Source of the DNA: Bacteroidales bacterium
GTDB lineage: Bacteria; Bacteroidota; Bacteroidia; Bacteroidales; UBA7332
Direction: 5' to 3'
Length of the DNA: 64,000 nucleotides
NCBI GenBank assembly: GCA_028687995.1
Contig: JAQTZA010000001.1
Coordinates: 372,001 to 436,000 of the forward strand
The notes under the pieces were generated by a model. The model made no database searches, was not told where the DNA came from, and saw only the letters and a program-made list of their open reading frames with translations. Positions 55,311 to 64,000 of this stretch are shown here, in pieces; position 1 is the stretch's first letter; every line of letters starts with the position of its first letter. Position numbers and translations under genes: made by a program.

Positions 55311-56330
55311 CTACTCTACAATGGTATTAAAGCCATAATCATCAGGCAGTTCACCCAATTGTATTGCACGTAGTTTATTGTACAATTTTTCTGATAGCGG
55401 CCCCGCTTTTCCATCTTTTGAAAAAACGTAAGATTTACCTTCTTGCAAATCATCGATTCGCTGAATGGGGCTTATAACAGCAGCAGTACCACATGCACCA
55501 GCTTCTTCAAACGATGCTAGTTCTGTTTCGGGGATTGGACGTTGCTCTACTTTTATTCCCAAAGATGGGGCTATCTTCATCAAACTATCATTTGTAATAG
55601 ATGGCAGAATTGACTCAGATTTAGGAGTAATGTATGTATTATTCTTGATACCGAAGAAATTGGCAGGACCACATTCATCGATGTATTTTTTTTCACGCGC
55701 ATCGAGATACAACACCATCGAATAGCCCAATTCATGGGCTTTTTCGCCAGCGCTTAGGCTTGCTGCATAATTACCGCCTACTTTGTATTTCCCTGTACCT
55801 AGCGGTGCGGCTCTATCGTATTCACGTAGAATCACCACAGGCGTGGGCTGAAATCCTTCCTTGAAATAGGGACCAACAGGCGTCACAAACACCAGAAACA
55901 TATATTCCTCAGCAGGTTTCACACCCACTTGAGCACTTGTACCAATCAACAATGGTCGAATGTATAATGATGCGCCACTTCCATAAGGTGGAACAAAACG
56001 TTCGTTTTTCTTGACAATTCCGATCACCGCTTCACAAAACTTCTCCACCGGAATTCGCTGCATTAAAATCCCGTCGCAGGTACTTTGCATACGTTTTGCA
56101 TTCTCCTCCATCCGGAAGATACGAATTTTGCCGTCTGCACCACGAAACGCTTTCAAACCTTCGAAAGCCTCTTGTCCGTAATGCAAACATGTGGCTGCCA
56201 TGTGCATTGGTATATACTCAGAATCGGTATATTCCAACTCACCCCATACACCATTTTTGAAACTACATCTTACATTCAAATCGGTTTTGATGTAGCCAAA
56301 CGATAACTCTGACCAATTAATATTATCCAT
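55311..56330 (-). CDS. ilvE: Branched-chain amino acid aminotransferase
   Basis: The 339-residue protein is a fold-type IV PLP aminotransferase with the PLP Lys183 in KYKVGGNYAAS, the FEGLKAFRG block near the N-terminus, the ECGPANFFGI block and the SFEEAGACGTAAVISPI block. The length and motifs fit class II branched-chain aminotransferases, which make valine, leucine and isoleucine from their oxo-acids. It is followed by a strong terminator. A perfect -7 element lies upstream at 56377-56384. Confidence 0.95.
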   Translation of the reverse strand: MDNINWSELSFGYIKTDLNVRCSFKNGVWGELEYTDSEYIPMHMAATCLHYGQEAFEGLKAFRGADGKIRIFRMEENAKRMQSTCDGILMQRIPVEKFCEAVIGIVKKNERFVPPYGSGASLYIRPLLIGTSAQVGVKPAEEYMFLVFVTPVGPYFKEGFQPTPVVILREYDRAAPLGTGKYKVGGNYAASLSAGEKAHELGYSMVLYLDAREKKYIDECGPANFFGIKNNTYITPKSESILPSITNDSLMKIAPSLGIKVEQRPIPETELASFEEAGACGTAAVISPIQRIDDLQEGKSYVFSKDGKAGPLSEKLYNKLRAIQLGELPDDYGFNTIVE

Positions 56331-56376
56331 TGTAATCTAAAATAAAAAATGTCTGCTATCCGAAGATAGACCGTTG

Positions 56377-56384
56377 CAAAGATA
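56377..56384 (-). promoter_or_regulatory. -7 element of ilvE
   Basis: Read on the minus strand this is TATCTTTG, a perfect TAnnTTTG, 46 bp before the start codon. No clear -33 element. Confidence 0.45.
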
Positions 56385-56484
56385 ATTTTTTTTCGTGAAA
56401 TGAGGGTTCATTTGCACTTGTAAAAAAACGAAACCATCGAAAGTGAAAAGAATTTAGATTGTTTTATTGAAAAGAAAACCCTCT

Positions 56485-57186
56485 TTAGAATAATAAAGGA
56501 GTATTATCCAAATTGAAATAGCAAACTTTAGCAATGCTGGAAGGAAATACCACACTGGCTATTTCTCCATTCGGACAGAAAAAAGTACCGCAAGAAAATC
56601 CACTCTTTAAAATCGAATTTGCATGCTTGCCTACTACATTTAATTCACGCAAGTTGTCTGTCAATCCTATTCCTAGAGCCTTGCAATATGCTTCCTTTGC
56701 CGTCCAGACAGTATAAAATCGGTTTTGATTCATCTCGCCGTTTTTACAGAATCTCTTCTCCTCATCCGAGAATGCGAAATCCAACGCATCAGAATGATCC
56801 GAAAATAGTTTTTCTTCTAGGTCAACACCTATGCTTTGGCGTGATATTGCAATTAGAAATCCACTCCCGGTATGGGATATATTAAATTTAAATTCACGAT
56901 TTTCAAGATAAGGCTTCCCTGACTCACTCGTTTGAAAGACTACCTCCAATGGGTATGTATCGATCAATTTTGCACATAAAACCCTCAACCAGGTATGAGT
57001 AGCTATCCACATAACCTGTTGTGACACAACCATTCGATGGGCTTTCGACAATTCATCCGTAGTAAGATATTGTTCTATATTAACAGAACCGATAGAGGAT
57101 AGTGAGCCATAAAAAACAAACAATTCATTGGATGGTAGCAATGTCAAATCCGTTTTCGATGCCCATTCTGGGGATTCTATATTCAT
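56485..57186 (-). CDS. 4'-phosphopantetheinyl transferase (Sfp type)
   Basis: The 233-residue protein has the Sfp-family motifs: FKFNISHTGSGFLIAIS, IGVDLEEKLF (Mg2+-binding Asp/Glu) and FYTVWTAKEAYCKALGIGL. It attaches the phosphopantetheine arm of CoA to the serine of carrier domains, here most likely the PCP domains of the adjacent peptide synthetase. Its start overlaps the stop of that gene by 4 bp, so the two are co-translated. Length is normal. Confidence 0.93.
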   Translation of the reverse strand: MNIESPEWASKTDLTLLPSNELFVFYGSLSSIGSVNIEQYLTTDELSKAHRMVVSQQVMWIATHTWLRVLCAKLIDTYPLEVVFQTSESGKPYLENREFKFNISHTGSGFLIAISRQSIGVDLEEKLFSDHSDALDFAFSDEEKRFCKNGEMNQNRFYTVWTAKEAYCKALGIGLTDNLRELNVVGKHANSILKSGFSCGTFFCPNGEIASVVFPSSIAKVCYFNLDNTPLLF

Positions 57187-60100
57187 ACATTTAGTTTACT
57201 TAAAAACCACTCAGCCACCATATCCACATTATCTTCCAAAAATATTTCACCATGAAAGCAGGGAATAAAATGAGAATTGACACCCAATTTTGCATAACGT
57301 TCCCACTTCATTGTTAGTCCGCCAAACTTCAAGTGCGACTGCGATGTCAACAGTTCAATTTTAATATCCAACGGACGTATTGTGTAATCATGCAATAATT
57401 CAAACGCTTTTAGTTGTAAAAAATCATTGAATTCAGGGATGGAGAACGATTCTGTTTCGAGTACAGCGTCTATTTTGCGGTGCCTTATTTTATAGACAAT
57501 AATCTGATCCGCAATGTTTTTCACGATTGTTTTTACTTGCTTCAATGGATTACGAGTGATAAACCACCAAAGTTTCGACCTAATTATCGCTGTTTTAAAT
57601 AGAATTGGCAACTGACCATCGTACTTTACAAATAGAGAACTCGCATCGAGAATAAATAGATTTTCTAAGAGATGCTGCCTATTTTTTTTCAACAATTGAC
57701 GAGCTATTTCGTACACCACAAAACCGCCAAAAGAGTAGCCTGCTAAATTTATCTTTTTGAAAGGTAATACGCGTTGAATTTCATTCAAATACAACCAAGC
57801 GAGTGCCTCTACTGTGTCTGGAATCTCAATTTCACCATTAATTAGTGGGGCGTGAAGCACATAAATGGGTATTCGAGGATCGAGCCTCAACGCTAATTCA
57901 TCAAACTGAATGACATGCTGACCAGCTCCCCAGATTAGAATGAGTGGAACGACCTTCTCATCTCCTTTTTGAAGACAAGTAATGACTTCACTTTCAATTG
58001 CAGGTTTATAATTGGAAATAATTTTGGTCAGTTGCTTGATAGTTGGGAAATTGTAGATATCTGAAATCGATATTTTCACTCCGAAATCTCGCTCGATGGA
58101 TACAATTAACCGAATAAATTTCAACGAATCGAAGCCACTAAAGAGCAAATCAGTTTCAGAATCGATTTCAATATCGTCTGCAATATCATGCACAAGATTC
58201 AGCAAATGAGTTTTAATCTCTTTCTCTTTAGCATCCAATTCCAAATCTTCGTGGCGCATCACTTGCTTAACAGAATCCGACAATTTCGTATTCGGTTCAG
58301 CTTTCGCAATAGATAGATCAATCGCTTTGCGCACCAATTGCCTTCGATCTGTTTTACCGTTATGCGTCAGAGGCATACTTTCGAGTTGATGAGCAATTTG
58401 TGGCACCATATAAGAGGGAATCAACTCATACAGTGATTGCTTTATGCTTTGATAATCGACAAGTTGTTGATCCTTTGTCGTGTAAAATGCAGCAAGGGCT
58501 TTATCGCCAGATTTTTTCTCGAAATGTACAACTTCACATAATTCTATATCAGAAAATTTCTTGATTCGTTCAGCGATTCCTTTGGGCTCTACTCGATAAC
58601 CGCGTATTTTCACTTGCTCATCTTTTCTTCCCAAATAGTAAATTAATCCAGTAGAGTCGCAAGCCACTAAATCGCCCGTTCGATAGCAGCGCATTGCGCC
58701 TTCTATGGGTGAATTTATGATACCAAAAGCACGATTCTGCGCTTCAGAAGCAAACACATAGCCATGTGCCACACCCACGCCCGAGATTAATAGCTCACCG
58801 ACTACTCCACAGGGCAATGGGTGTTCATTTTCATCAATTATCTTCACATGATAACCTGGCAATGGCCTTCCAATTGGAATATGTATTGAAAGTTCATCTT
58901 TTGCTGTCAATTCGTAGGTGAGCGCCACTACTGTCGTTTCTGTGGGTCCATACGTGTTTATTAATCGATGTTGTGGTGAAGAAGATAACCACATATCTAC
59001 ATCTAATCCAAATACTGCCTCACCTCCAATAATTGTCAAGCGAACAGCTAATTCATTTGCAACATTCTTGTATCCGTCGAAAGCGATTATTTGACGCCAA
59101 AAAGCAGTGGGCAAATCCCAAACACTGATTTTATTTTCAAGTGTGTATGCTATAAATTCCGATGGGGAAAGGATTTTCTCCTCTCTCAGATAGAGAGTTG
59201 CACCCGACCCTAAGGTCATAAAAATCTCTTCAATGGACGCATCAAACCCCAGATTCGAAAATTGAAGAACTCGATCTTGGCTCGTAATTTCGTATTGAGA
59301 AATAGCTGCTGAGACAAAATTAGACAACGACTCTCGACTTATTTTTACCCCTTTTGGCACACCTACCGATCCACTCGTGTAGATTATATATGCAATCGAA
59401 TGAGGCTCAACATCTATTGGTTCTTCATCGTAATAATCTACAAAAGTGACTTCGTGAAGATTCAAAATGGGAGTTTCAAAAATTTTATGATTGCTATTGT
59501 TGTTCGTAATCACAAGCTTAGCTTTCGAGTCGTCCACCATAAACCGCTGACGCTCTTCGGGCAATGCAGGGTCAATCGGCAAGAATGTAGCTCCTCGATA
59601 GAGAATTGCCATCACGGATACAAAATAGTAATATGATCGACTCACATTGATGGCCACCACATCTCCTTTGTTCACATTACCATGCTCCAAAATAACAGTC
59701 AATTGCGACACATCAGCCGAAAATTCAAGGTAGGTAATTTCATTTCCATGATCGTATATCGCCCTTTTGAAAGGCGCATACAACACATGTTTTCGAAACT
59801 CTGAAACCACATCTTCTATTTTGGCGATCGGTTTTTGGCTGGATTCGTTTAATGGAATATATGAATTTGCGAACAAATTATCTTCAAATAGTGCAATCTT
59901 GGCGGTTAACGACCTAAGATTCGCGACTGAATTGCTTACAAACCCGATAAAAGCAAATGCAACGGCTTTGGTAACTCCTTTTACTCGAATGGAATTTTTC
60001 CCTACTTCGAAAACCAGTGAATTTGCAAATTGAATCGGTAAATCAATACCTGATTCTACAATCACAATTTCAGGTATTTGGCTAGCACGACCTCTGAGGG

Positions 60101-63100
60101 CACTATATCGAAGGGCAAGATTTGCGCAAAACGTCTCATTTTTCTCGATCTCTTCAATTGATTGGAAAACAGAGATCAGTGAATCTTCCAATTTAGCCTC
60201 ATTAGCTAAAGCAACATAGAATGGAATCCACTTTGCAAAATAACCATACGTATCTTGATTAATTTGGGTCAAATTAGATGGAATAATGCCAATTGCTCCT
60301 TCCGTTCGTCTGCCTAATCGAAGAAAAAACAACGAGGCAAAAGCAGTCACCAATGTAAATAGATTTTGTGCTGGCCAATGCGATTGAATGGATGCAAAAG
60401 TTGGTTCTGGGATTTCAATCCACTCTTCGAGTGATTCTGTTACAATATCAGAAATGATTGGAGATGCGATAAAATCACATTGTTGCAGTCTATTTTTCCA
60501 GAAATAGTCATATTTGGCTACCTTTTCAAACTGTTGTTGAATTTTTGCCACTTTCATTGCTTCGGGAGATGCAATTCGTTCTCCTTGAACCAACAAAGTA
60601 GACAAATCAGCCTCTTCTCCCCATTCGTTGAAAAGCTGCCCCAACACCACACACCCATCGGCACACGCAATTGCCCACGAATTTTTATATCGAACAACCT
60701 CCCCTATTTTTCCAAATCGCCCTTTGTGCACCTCCGATTTTGAAACAAAATAGATGCTGCCTTTCAACAACACAGTAGCTAATAAAAATTCATTATCTGA
60801 ATACATACCAGCATCACACGCACGAAGCAATGCACTTAAGTTTTTGACAGTTTCATTCCAAAACAAAAATCCCATCGATGCAGGTCGTTTCGATAATCCG
60901 AAATAGGTGCGTTTGCTTTGATCTTGAGGCACACCCATCAAGTTGCCGTCTATAATCTTATCAACAAGTGCCGAAAAACTCCAAACAGACCTTTCGAAAC
61001 AGCGATTATTCAGCGAGAATGCTGTATCTACGCTATTCACTATAATGTTCTCTGTCAGATAGATTTCACCGGCATCAATATCATTTGTCACATCATGCCA
61101 AGAGACGCCGTGCACTTTCTCGTGATTAAGTAACGCATGATTGGTTGCATACATTCCAGCATATTGAGGCAACAACGAATCGTGATAATTGATTGTTTTC
61201 TCTTTTGCAAATGCCAAAAAATCCGCTTTCAAAATAAATCCATTGTTGATGCTGAAAATATAATCTACTGAATTAAACAATGTCAAATCTGAAAGATTGG
61301 AACAACAACGAATAGTCAACCGTCGAGCAATTTTTCTTACATTTTCGTCAGGAGATATTATACAATCAATGAAGACATTTTTCTGAAATAATATATCAAT
61401 GCATTGAATGAGAAGAGCACCCTCTCCCACTAGCATACAACTGAAAACTGGTGGCACCTTCAAAATTTCGGTCAGTTGAGAAGCAACTAAATCAACCTTT
61501 CGGTCAACAGATTTGACCATCTCAGAAAGCAGAAAATTGATACCTGCCGACATTCGATTAACAAAATCGATATCGTAAAGCATTGTGTCGTACTCAATCC
61601 AACAGGTATATGCTTTATCGCATTTTTCTACGTTAAGCAACAAATCTATTTTTGCAGAATTATTCCCGATTTCTCGTTGTGAAATCGAAAAGCTATCAGA
61701 CCCTGTAGATTCATGAGGCCAATTCTGCATCACCATAATGGTTTGATAGATTGGATTTAAATCTAATCTAAAATCAGACGTTACAGCTTTTGCTATTTCG
61801 CCAAAAGGTGTAGATGCATTCGAGAATGAAGCAACGGAAAAATCGTTGCATCGCTGCAAAATGGATAAAAATGTATCTTCTTTTTGTTTTGTAAATCTGA
61901 TGCTAACCATATTGGTATAGTAACCAATCAAATCGGTGACCATTGGATGTTTTCTATTGGCAAATGGCGTCCCAACGACCAGATCACTTTGCTTTGCAGC
62001 AGTGCCCAACGCCAATTGATAGGCGCTCATCACAATAGAAAATGGGGTAATACTCAACTTTAATGCCAGACGTTCAACTCCTTTTGTAATTTCGTCAGAA
62101 ATATTCCACCACAATCGATTGCCATATCTTCCGGCTTTCTTCCAGTCTGGATTTCGTTTGAGAGGTAATGTGATTCTTTCCGGAATATTGATCAACGCCT
62201 TTTGCCAGAAATCAATTTCAGATGATTTTACCTCTTCCGACAGATGATTATTCAACCAAATTGCATAATCTCCGGAACGATAAAGCGATTTTTCGGGTTT
62301 TTTACCCAAATATCGCTGGGTCAATCTCTTCATGAACAAATTCAACGACCAACCGTCAAAAATCAAATGATGAATCGTCATCAATAAACGAAATTCGGTC
62401 TCATCCCATTTTATCAATCGAAACGAAAACAGAGGCAATTTTTGGAACGAGAATAGCACGTTTCCATTCTCCAGAATCTCATTCTGATATTTTTCCTGTT
62501 TGTCAACATCTTCGTACATTGACAAATCGATGAGCGGTACAGAAAAATCAACAGTCGGGAGAATTCGCTGTATCGGAATTCCATTTTCACTAGGGAAAAT
62601 AGAACGAAATATCTCTTCTACATCAACAGTTTCTTTCAAACTTTGAATAAAATGCACGTCATCAATCGCACCTCGAATAGTAAATTCCTCTTGAATATTG
62701 TGAGTCAAACCAGTTGCATCAAATTGATGAATGACCCACATTTCACGCTGTACGGGTGTCAATGGAAACTCCATCCGATCCACCTCACATCGTTCAAAAT
62801 CGTCAATAATTGGGTCTTCACCGTTTGTCATAATGTCAACCAAACGGCACATTTTTGACAAAGTCATTTTATTGTAAAACTCCTTCAAGGGAATCTCAAT
62901 ACCGAATTGTTTAATGATTGAAGTAATCGCTTGTATCGCTTTGAGCGAATGACCTCCAGCTGCAAAAAATTCCTCTTCTAATCCTATCGTTTTTCTGTCA
63001 AGTATTTTCTGCCAAATCAAATAAACCTGTCTTTCAGTCTCATTTTGAGGTTCAAAAATAGAAACTACTTCATCTGTTTTGATTTCAGAAACAGGAGGTA

Positions 63101-64000
63101 ACACTTTTCGGTCAATCTTCCCATTTGCATTTAAGGGGAACGAACGACAAACCACCATTTCGGATGGAATCATATAATGCGGCAAGAACTGGCTCAGTTT
63201 TTCAATTATCAATGCTGAAAATTCGTTATCAGACATAAAGAAATTTTCAGATGGCGCATCTGCCAAAATTATTTTTGGTCGAAGATAGGCCACCAAAGAA
63301 TCATCTCCACGACGATCTTTGGAAAATAAAACCACACTCTCTTTCAACAATTCGATTTGCTGCAAGGCATACTCGATTTCACCAATTTCGATGCGCTGTC
63401 CTCGTAGCTTCACCTGAAAATCACGGCGACCAATGAAGTCGAACATTCCATTCTCCAATTGACGGCCAACATCTCCCGTTCGGTACATTTTTCCCTTCCC
63501 TCTGAACGGATCAGGCACAAACTTCTCAGCGGTCAACTCCAGTCGGTTTAGATAGCCGTTGGCAACACCAGCTCCACCGATGCAAATTTCGCCTTCTTCG
63601 CCTTGCGTCACCGACTCCATTTTTTCGTTGAGAATGTAAATTGAATTATTTACAAGCGATTCTCCAATCGGAATTTTAGTATAAGATTCTAATGGATCAC
63701 ACACAAACGATGTGGCATAAACCGTGGTCTCCGTTGGGCCATATTCATTGATTAACTTCACTCGGCTGCCATCCAACTCCTCGTAAAACTGTTTTACTAA
63801 TGAAATTGTCAAAACTTCGCCACCGACTGAGACCCATTTCAGCGACTGTAGCGGTTTTGAATTTCTATTCGCGGATATATAATCTAAAAAAGCGCCCAAC
63901 ATGGATGGAACAAAGAACATAAAGTTTACACCTTGCTCTTCAATAATCTGTGCTAATCGAGCAGGATCCTTCTCATCTCCAGGCTCCGAAACATACAATG
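57183..64000 (-). CDS. Nonribosomal peptide synthetase with embedded formyltransferase domain (5' end outside window)
   Basis: The frame is open to the window edge, so at least 2271 C-terminal residues are present. Numbered from the edge (63998), the order is: partial adenylation domain (NEYGPTETTV near 90, YRTGDVGRQL); carrier domain (GGHSLKA, Ser351); condensation domain with intact HHLIFDG (543-549); formyltransferase-like domain with NYHDSLLP (937-944), HGVSWHDVTNDIDAGEI and a C-terminal beta-barrel part; a condensation-like half-domain without HHxxxDG (about 1150-1370); a second adenylation domain (YTSGS near 1540, NTYGPTETTV); a carrier domain (GFDSLKF, Ser1958); and a thioesterase (GYSFGG, Ser2089). 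It would build and release a short peptide. The formyltransferase could formylate an amine or hydroxylamine of an intermediate; the product is unknown. The adjacent Sfp-type gene supplies the prosthetic group. Confidence 0.95.
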   Translation of the reverse strand, partial: LYVSEPGDEKDPARLAQIIEEQGVNFMFFVPSMLGAFLDYISANRNSKPLQSLKWVSVGGEVLTISLVKQFYEELDGSRVKLINEYGPTETTVYATSFVCDPLESYTKIPIGESLVNNSIYILNEKMESVTQGEEGEICIGGAGVANGYLNRLELTAEKFVPDPFRGKGKMYRTGDVGRQLENGMFDFIGRRDFQVKLRGQRIEIGEIEYALQQIELLKESVVLFSKDRRGDDSLVAYLRPKIILADAPSENFFMSDNEFSALIIEKLSQFLPHYMIPSEMVVCRSFPLNANGKIDRKVLPPVSEIKTDEVVSIFEPQNETERQVYLIWQKILDRKTIGLEEEFFAAGGHSLKAIQAITSIIKQFGIEIPLKEFYNKMTLSKMCRLVDIMTNGEDPIIDDFERCEVDRMEFPLTPVQREMWVIHQFDATGLTHNIQEEFTIRGAIDDVHFIQSLKETVDVEEIFRSIFPSENGIPIQRILPTVDFSVPLIDLSMYEDVDKQEKYQNEILENGNVLFSFQKLPLFSFRLIKWDETEFRLLMTIHHLIFDGWSLNLFMKRLTQRYLGKKPEKSLYRSGDYAIWLNNHLSEEVKSSEIDFWQKALINIPERITLPLKRNPDWKKAGRYGNRLWWNISDEITKGVERLALKLSITPFSIVMSAYQLALGTAAKQSDLVVGTPFANRKHPMVTDLIGYYTNMVSIRFTKQKEDTFLSILQRCNDFSVASFSNASTPFGEIAKAVTSDFRLDLNPIYQTIMVMQNWPHESTGSDSFSISQREIGNNSAKIDLLLNVEKCDKAYTCWIEYDTMLYDIDFVNRMSAGINFLLSEMVKSVDRKVDLVASQLTEILKVPPVFSCMLVGEGALLIQCIDILFQKNVFIDCIISPDENVRKIARRLTIRCCSNLSDLTLFNSVDYIFSINNGFILKADFLAFAKEKTINYHDSLLPQYAGMYATNHALLNHEKVHGVSWHDVTNDIDAGEIYLTENIIVNSVDTAFSLNNRCFERSVWSFSALVDKIIDGNLMGVPQDQSKRTYFGLSKRPASMGFLFWNETVKNLSALLRACDAGMYSDNEFLLATVLLKGSIYFVSKSEVHKGRFGKIGEVVRYKNSWAIACADGCVVLGQLFNEWGEEADLSTLLVQGERIASPEAMKVAKIQQQFEKVAKYDYFWKNRLQQCDFIASPIISDIVTESLEEWIEIPEPTFASIQSHWPAQNLFTLVTAFASLFFLRLGRRTEGAIGIIPSNLTQINQDTYGYFAKWIPFYVALANEAKLEDSLISVFQSIEEIEKNETFCANLALRYSALRGRASQIPEIVIVESGIDLPIQFANSLVFEVGKNSIRVKGVTKAVAFAFIGFVSNSVANLRSLTAKIALFEDNLFANSYIPLNESSQKPIAKIEDVVSEFRKHVLYAPFKRAIYDHGNEITYLEFSADVSQLTVILEHGNVNKGDVVAINVSRSYYYFVSVMAILYRGATFLPIDPALPEERQRFMVDDSKAKLVITNNNSNHKIFETPILNLHEVTFVDYYDEEPIDVEPHSIAYIIYTSGSVGVPKGVKISRESLSNFVSAAISQYEITSQDRVLQFSNLGFDASIEEIFMTLGSGATLYLREEKILSPSEFIAYTLENKISVWDLPTAFWRQIIAFDGYKNVANELAVRLTIIGGEAVFGLDVDMWLSSSPQHRLINTYGPTETTVVALTYELTAKDELSIHIPIGRPLPGYHVKIIDENEHPLPCGVVGELLISGVGVAHGYVFASEAQNRAFGIINSPIEGAMRCYRTGDLVACDSTGLIYYLGRKDEQVKIRGYRVEPKGIAERIKKFSDIELCEVVHFEKKSGDKALAAFYTTKDQQLVDYQSIKQSLYELIPSYMVPQIAHQLESMPLTHNGKTDRRQLVRKAIDLSIAKAEPNTKLSDSVKQVMRHEDLELDAKEKEIKTHLLNLVHDIADDIEIDSETDLLFSGFDSLKFIRLIVSIERDFGVKISISDIYNFPTIKQLTKIISNYKPAIESEVITCLQKGDEKVVPLILIWGAGQHVIQFDELALRLDPRIPIYVLHAPLINGEIEIPDTVEALAWLYLNEIQRVLPFKKINLAGYSFGGFVVYEIARQLLKKNRQHLLENLFILDASSLFVKYDGQLPILFKTAIIRSKLWWFITRNPLKQVKTIVKNIADQIIVYKIRHRKIDAVLETESFSIPEFNDFLQLKAFELLHDYTIRPLDIKIELLTSQSHLKFGGLTMKWERYAKLGVNSHFIPCFHGEIFLEDNVDMVAEWFLSKLNV

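Noticed and set aside
59900-60560. Complete second condensation domain in the peptide synthetase
   Set aside because: Only the C-terminal half of the fold is recognisable and the HHxxxDG catalytic motif is missing, so it is reported as a half-domain.

Overview
The window looks like a chromosomal segment of a Bacteroidetes bacterium, most likely from the Bacteroidales. The evidence is SusC/SusD pairs, a one-protein hybrid two-component sensor, promoters with the Bacteroidetes -7 element TAnnTTTG, DUF4249, DUF4494 and DUF6261-type proteins, an AT-rich composition, and several secreted enzymes ending in a type IX secretion (T9SS) sorting domain. The T9SS domains argue against Bacteroides itself and fit relatives such as Paludibacter; the species cannot be fixed from the sequence alone.

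Region 1 (about 0.4-35.3 kb) is a large pectin-utilisation locus. On the minus strand an apparent operon runs GH28 polygalacturonase, GH105 unsaturated galacturonyl hydrolase, two PL1 pectate lyases, CE8 pectin methylesterase and a CE12-like acetylesterase. It is followed by SusC, SusD, a DUF5123-like surface lipoprotein and an alpha/beta esterase. Facing or flanking these are a DUF4861 protein, a large CE8 enzyme with Ig-like domains, a PL9 lyase, a PL1 lyase with Ig-like repeats, a hybrid two-component regulator (HTCS), and two T9SS-sorted proteins of unknown function. Extracellular lyases and esterases would cut and demethylate pectin, SusC/D would import oligogalacturonides, and GH28/GH105 would finish them in the periplasm. 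Five promoters in this locus (a sixth is weaker) share one geometry: two TCCACA-like half-sites 21 bp apart, the second exactly 26 bp before the -7 element. This is a good candidate operator for the HTCS.

Region 2 (35.5-41.8 kb) is a four-gene outer-membrane operon: a TonB-dependent receptor with an apparent TTG start, a DUF4249 lipoprotein, a macroglobulin-like protein and a small secreted protein. Region 3 (41.9-51.4 kb) is housekeeping: an ECF sigma factor with a zinc-finger anti-sigma, DUF4494, a YggS-type PLP protein, a dihydroorotate-dehydrogenase-like protein, a rhodanese, the sulfite reductase pair CysI/CysJ and a PafA-like alkaline phosphatase.

Region 4 (51.4-55.3 kb) is an accessory patch. 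A 5'-truncated PstB-like ATPase fragment sits between two perfect 41-bp repeat copies. Next come an orphan HsdR-N-type nuclease-like protein and a striking tandem array: six 17-bp palindromes (consensus TTGCCCARNYTGGGCAA) at exactly 41-bp intervals, lying between the divergent promoters of the nuclease-like gene and a DUF6261-like gene. I do not recognise this array as a described element. Region 5 (55.3-64 kb) holds ilvE, then a Sfp-type phosphopantetheinyl transferase translationally coupled to a nonribosomal peptide synthetase that runs off the window end and carries an embedded formyltransferase domain.
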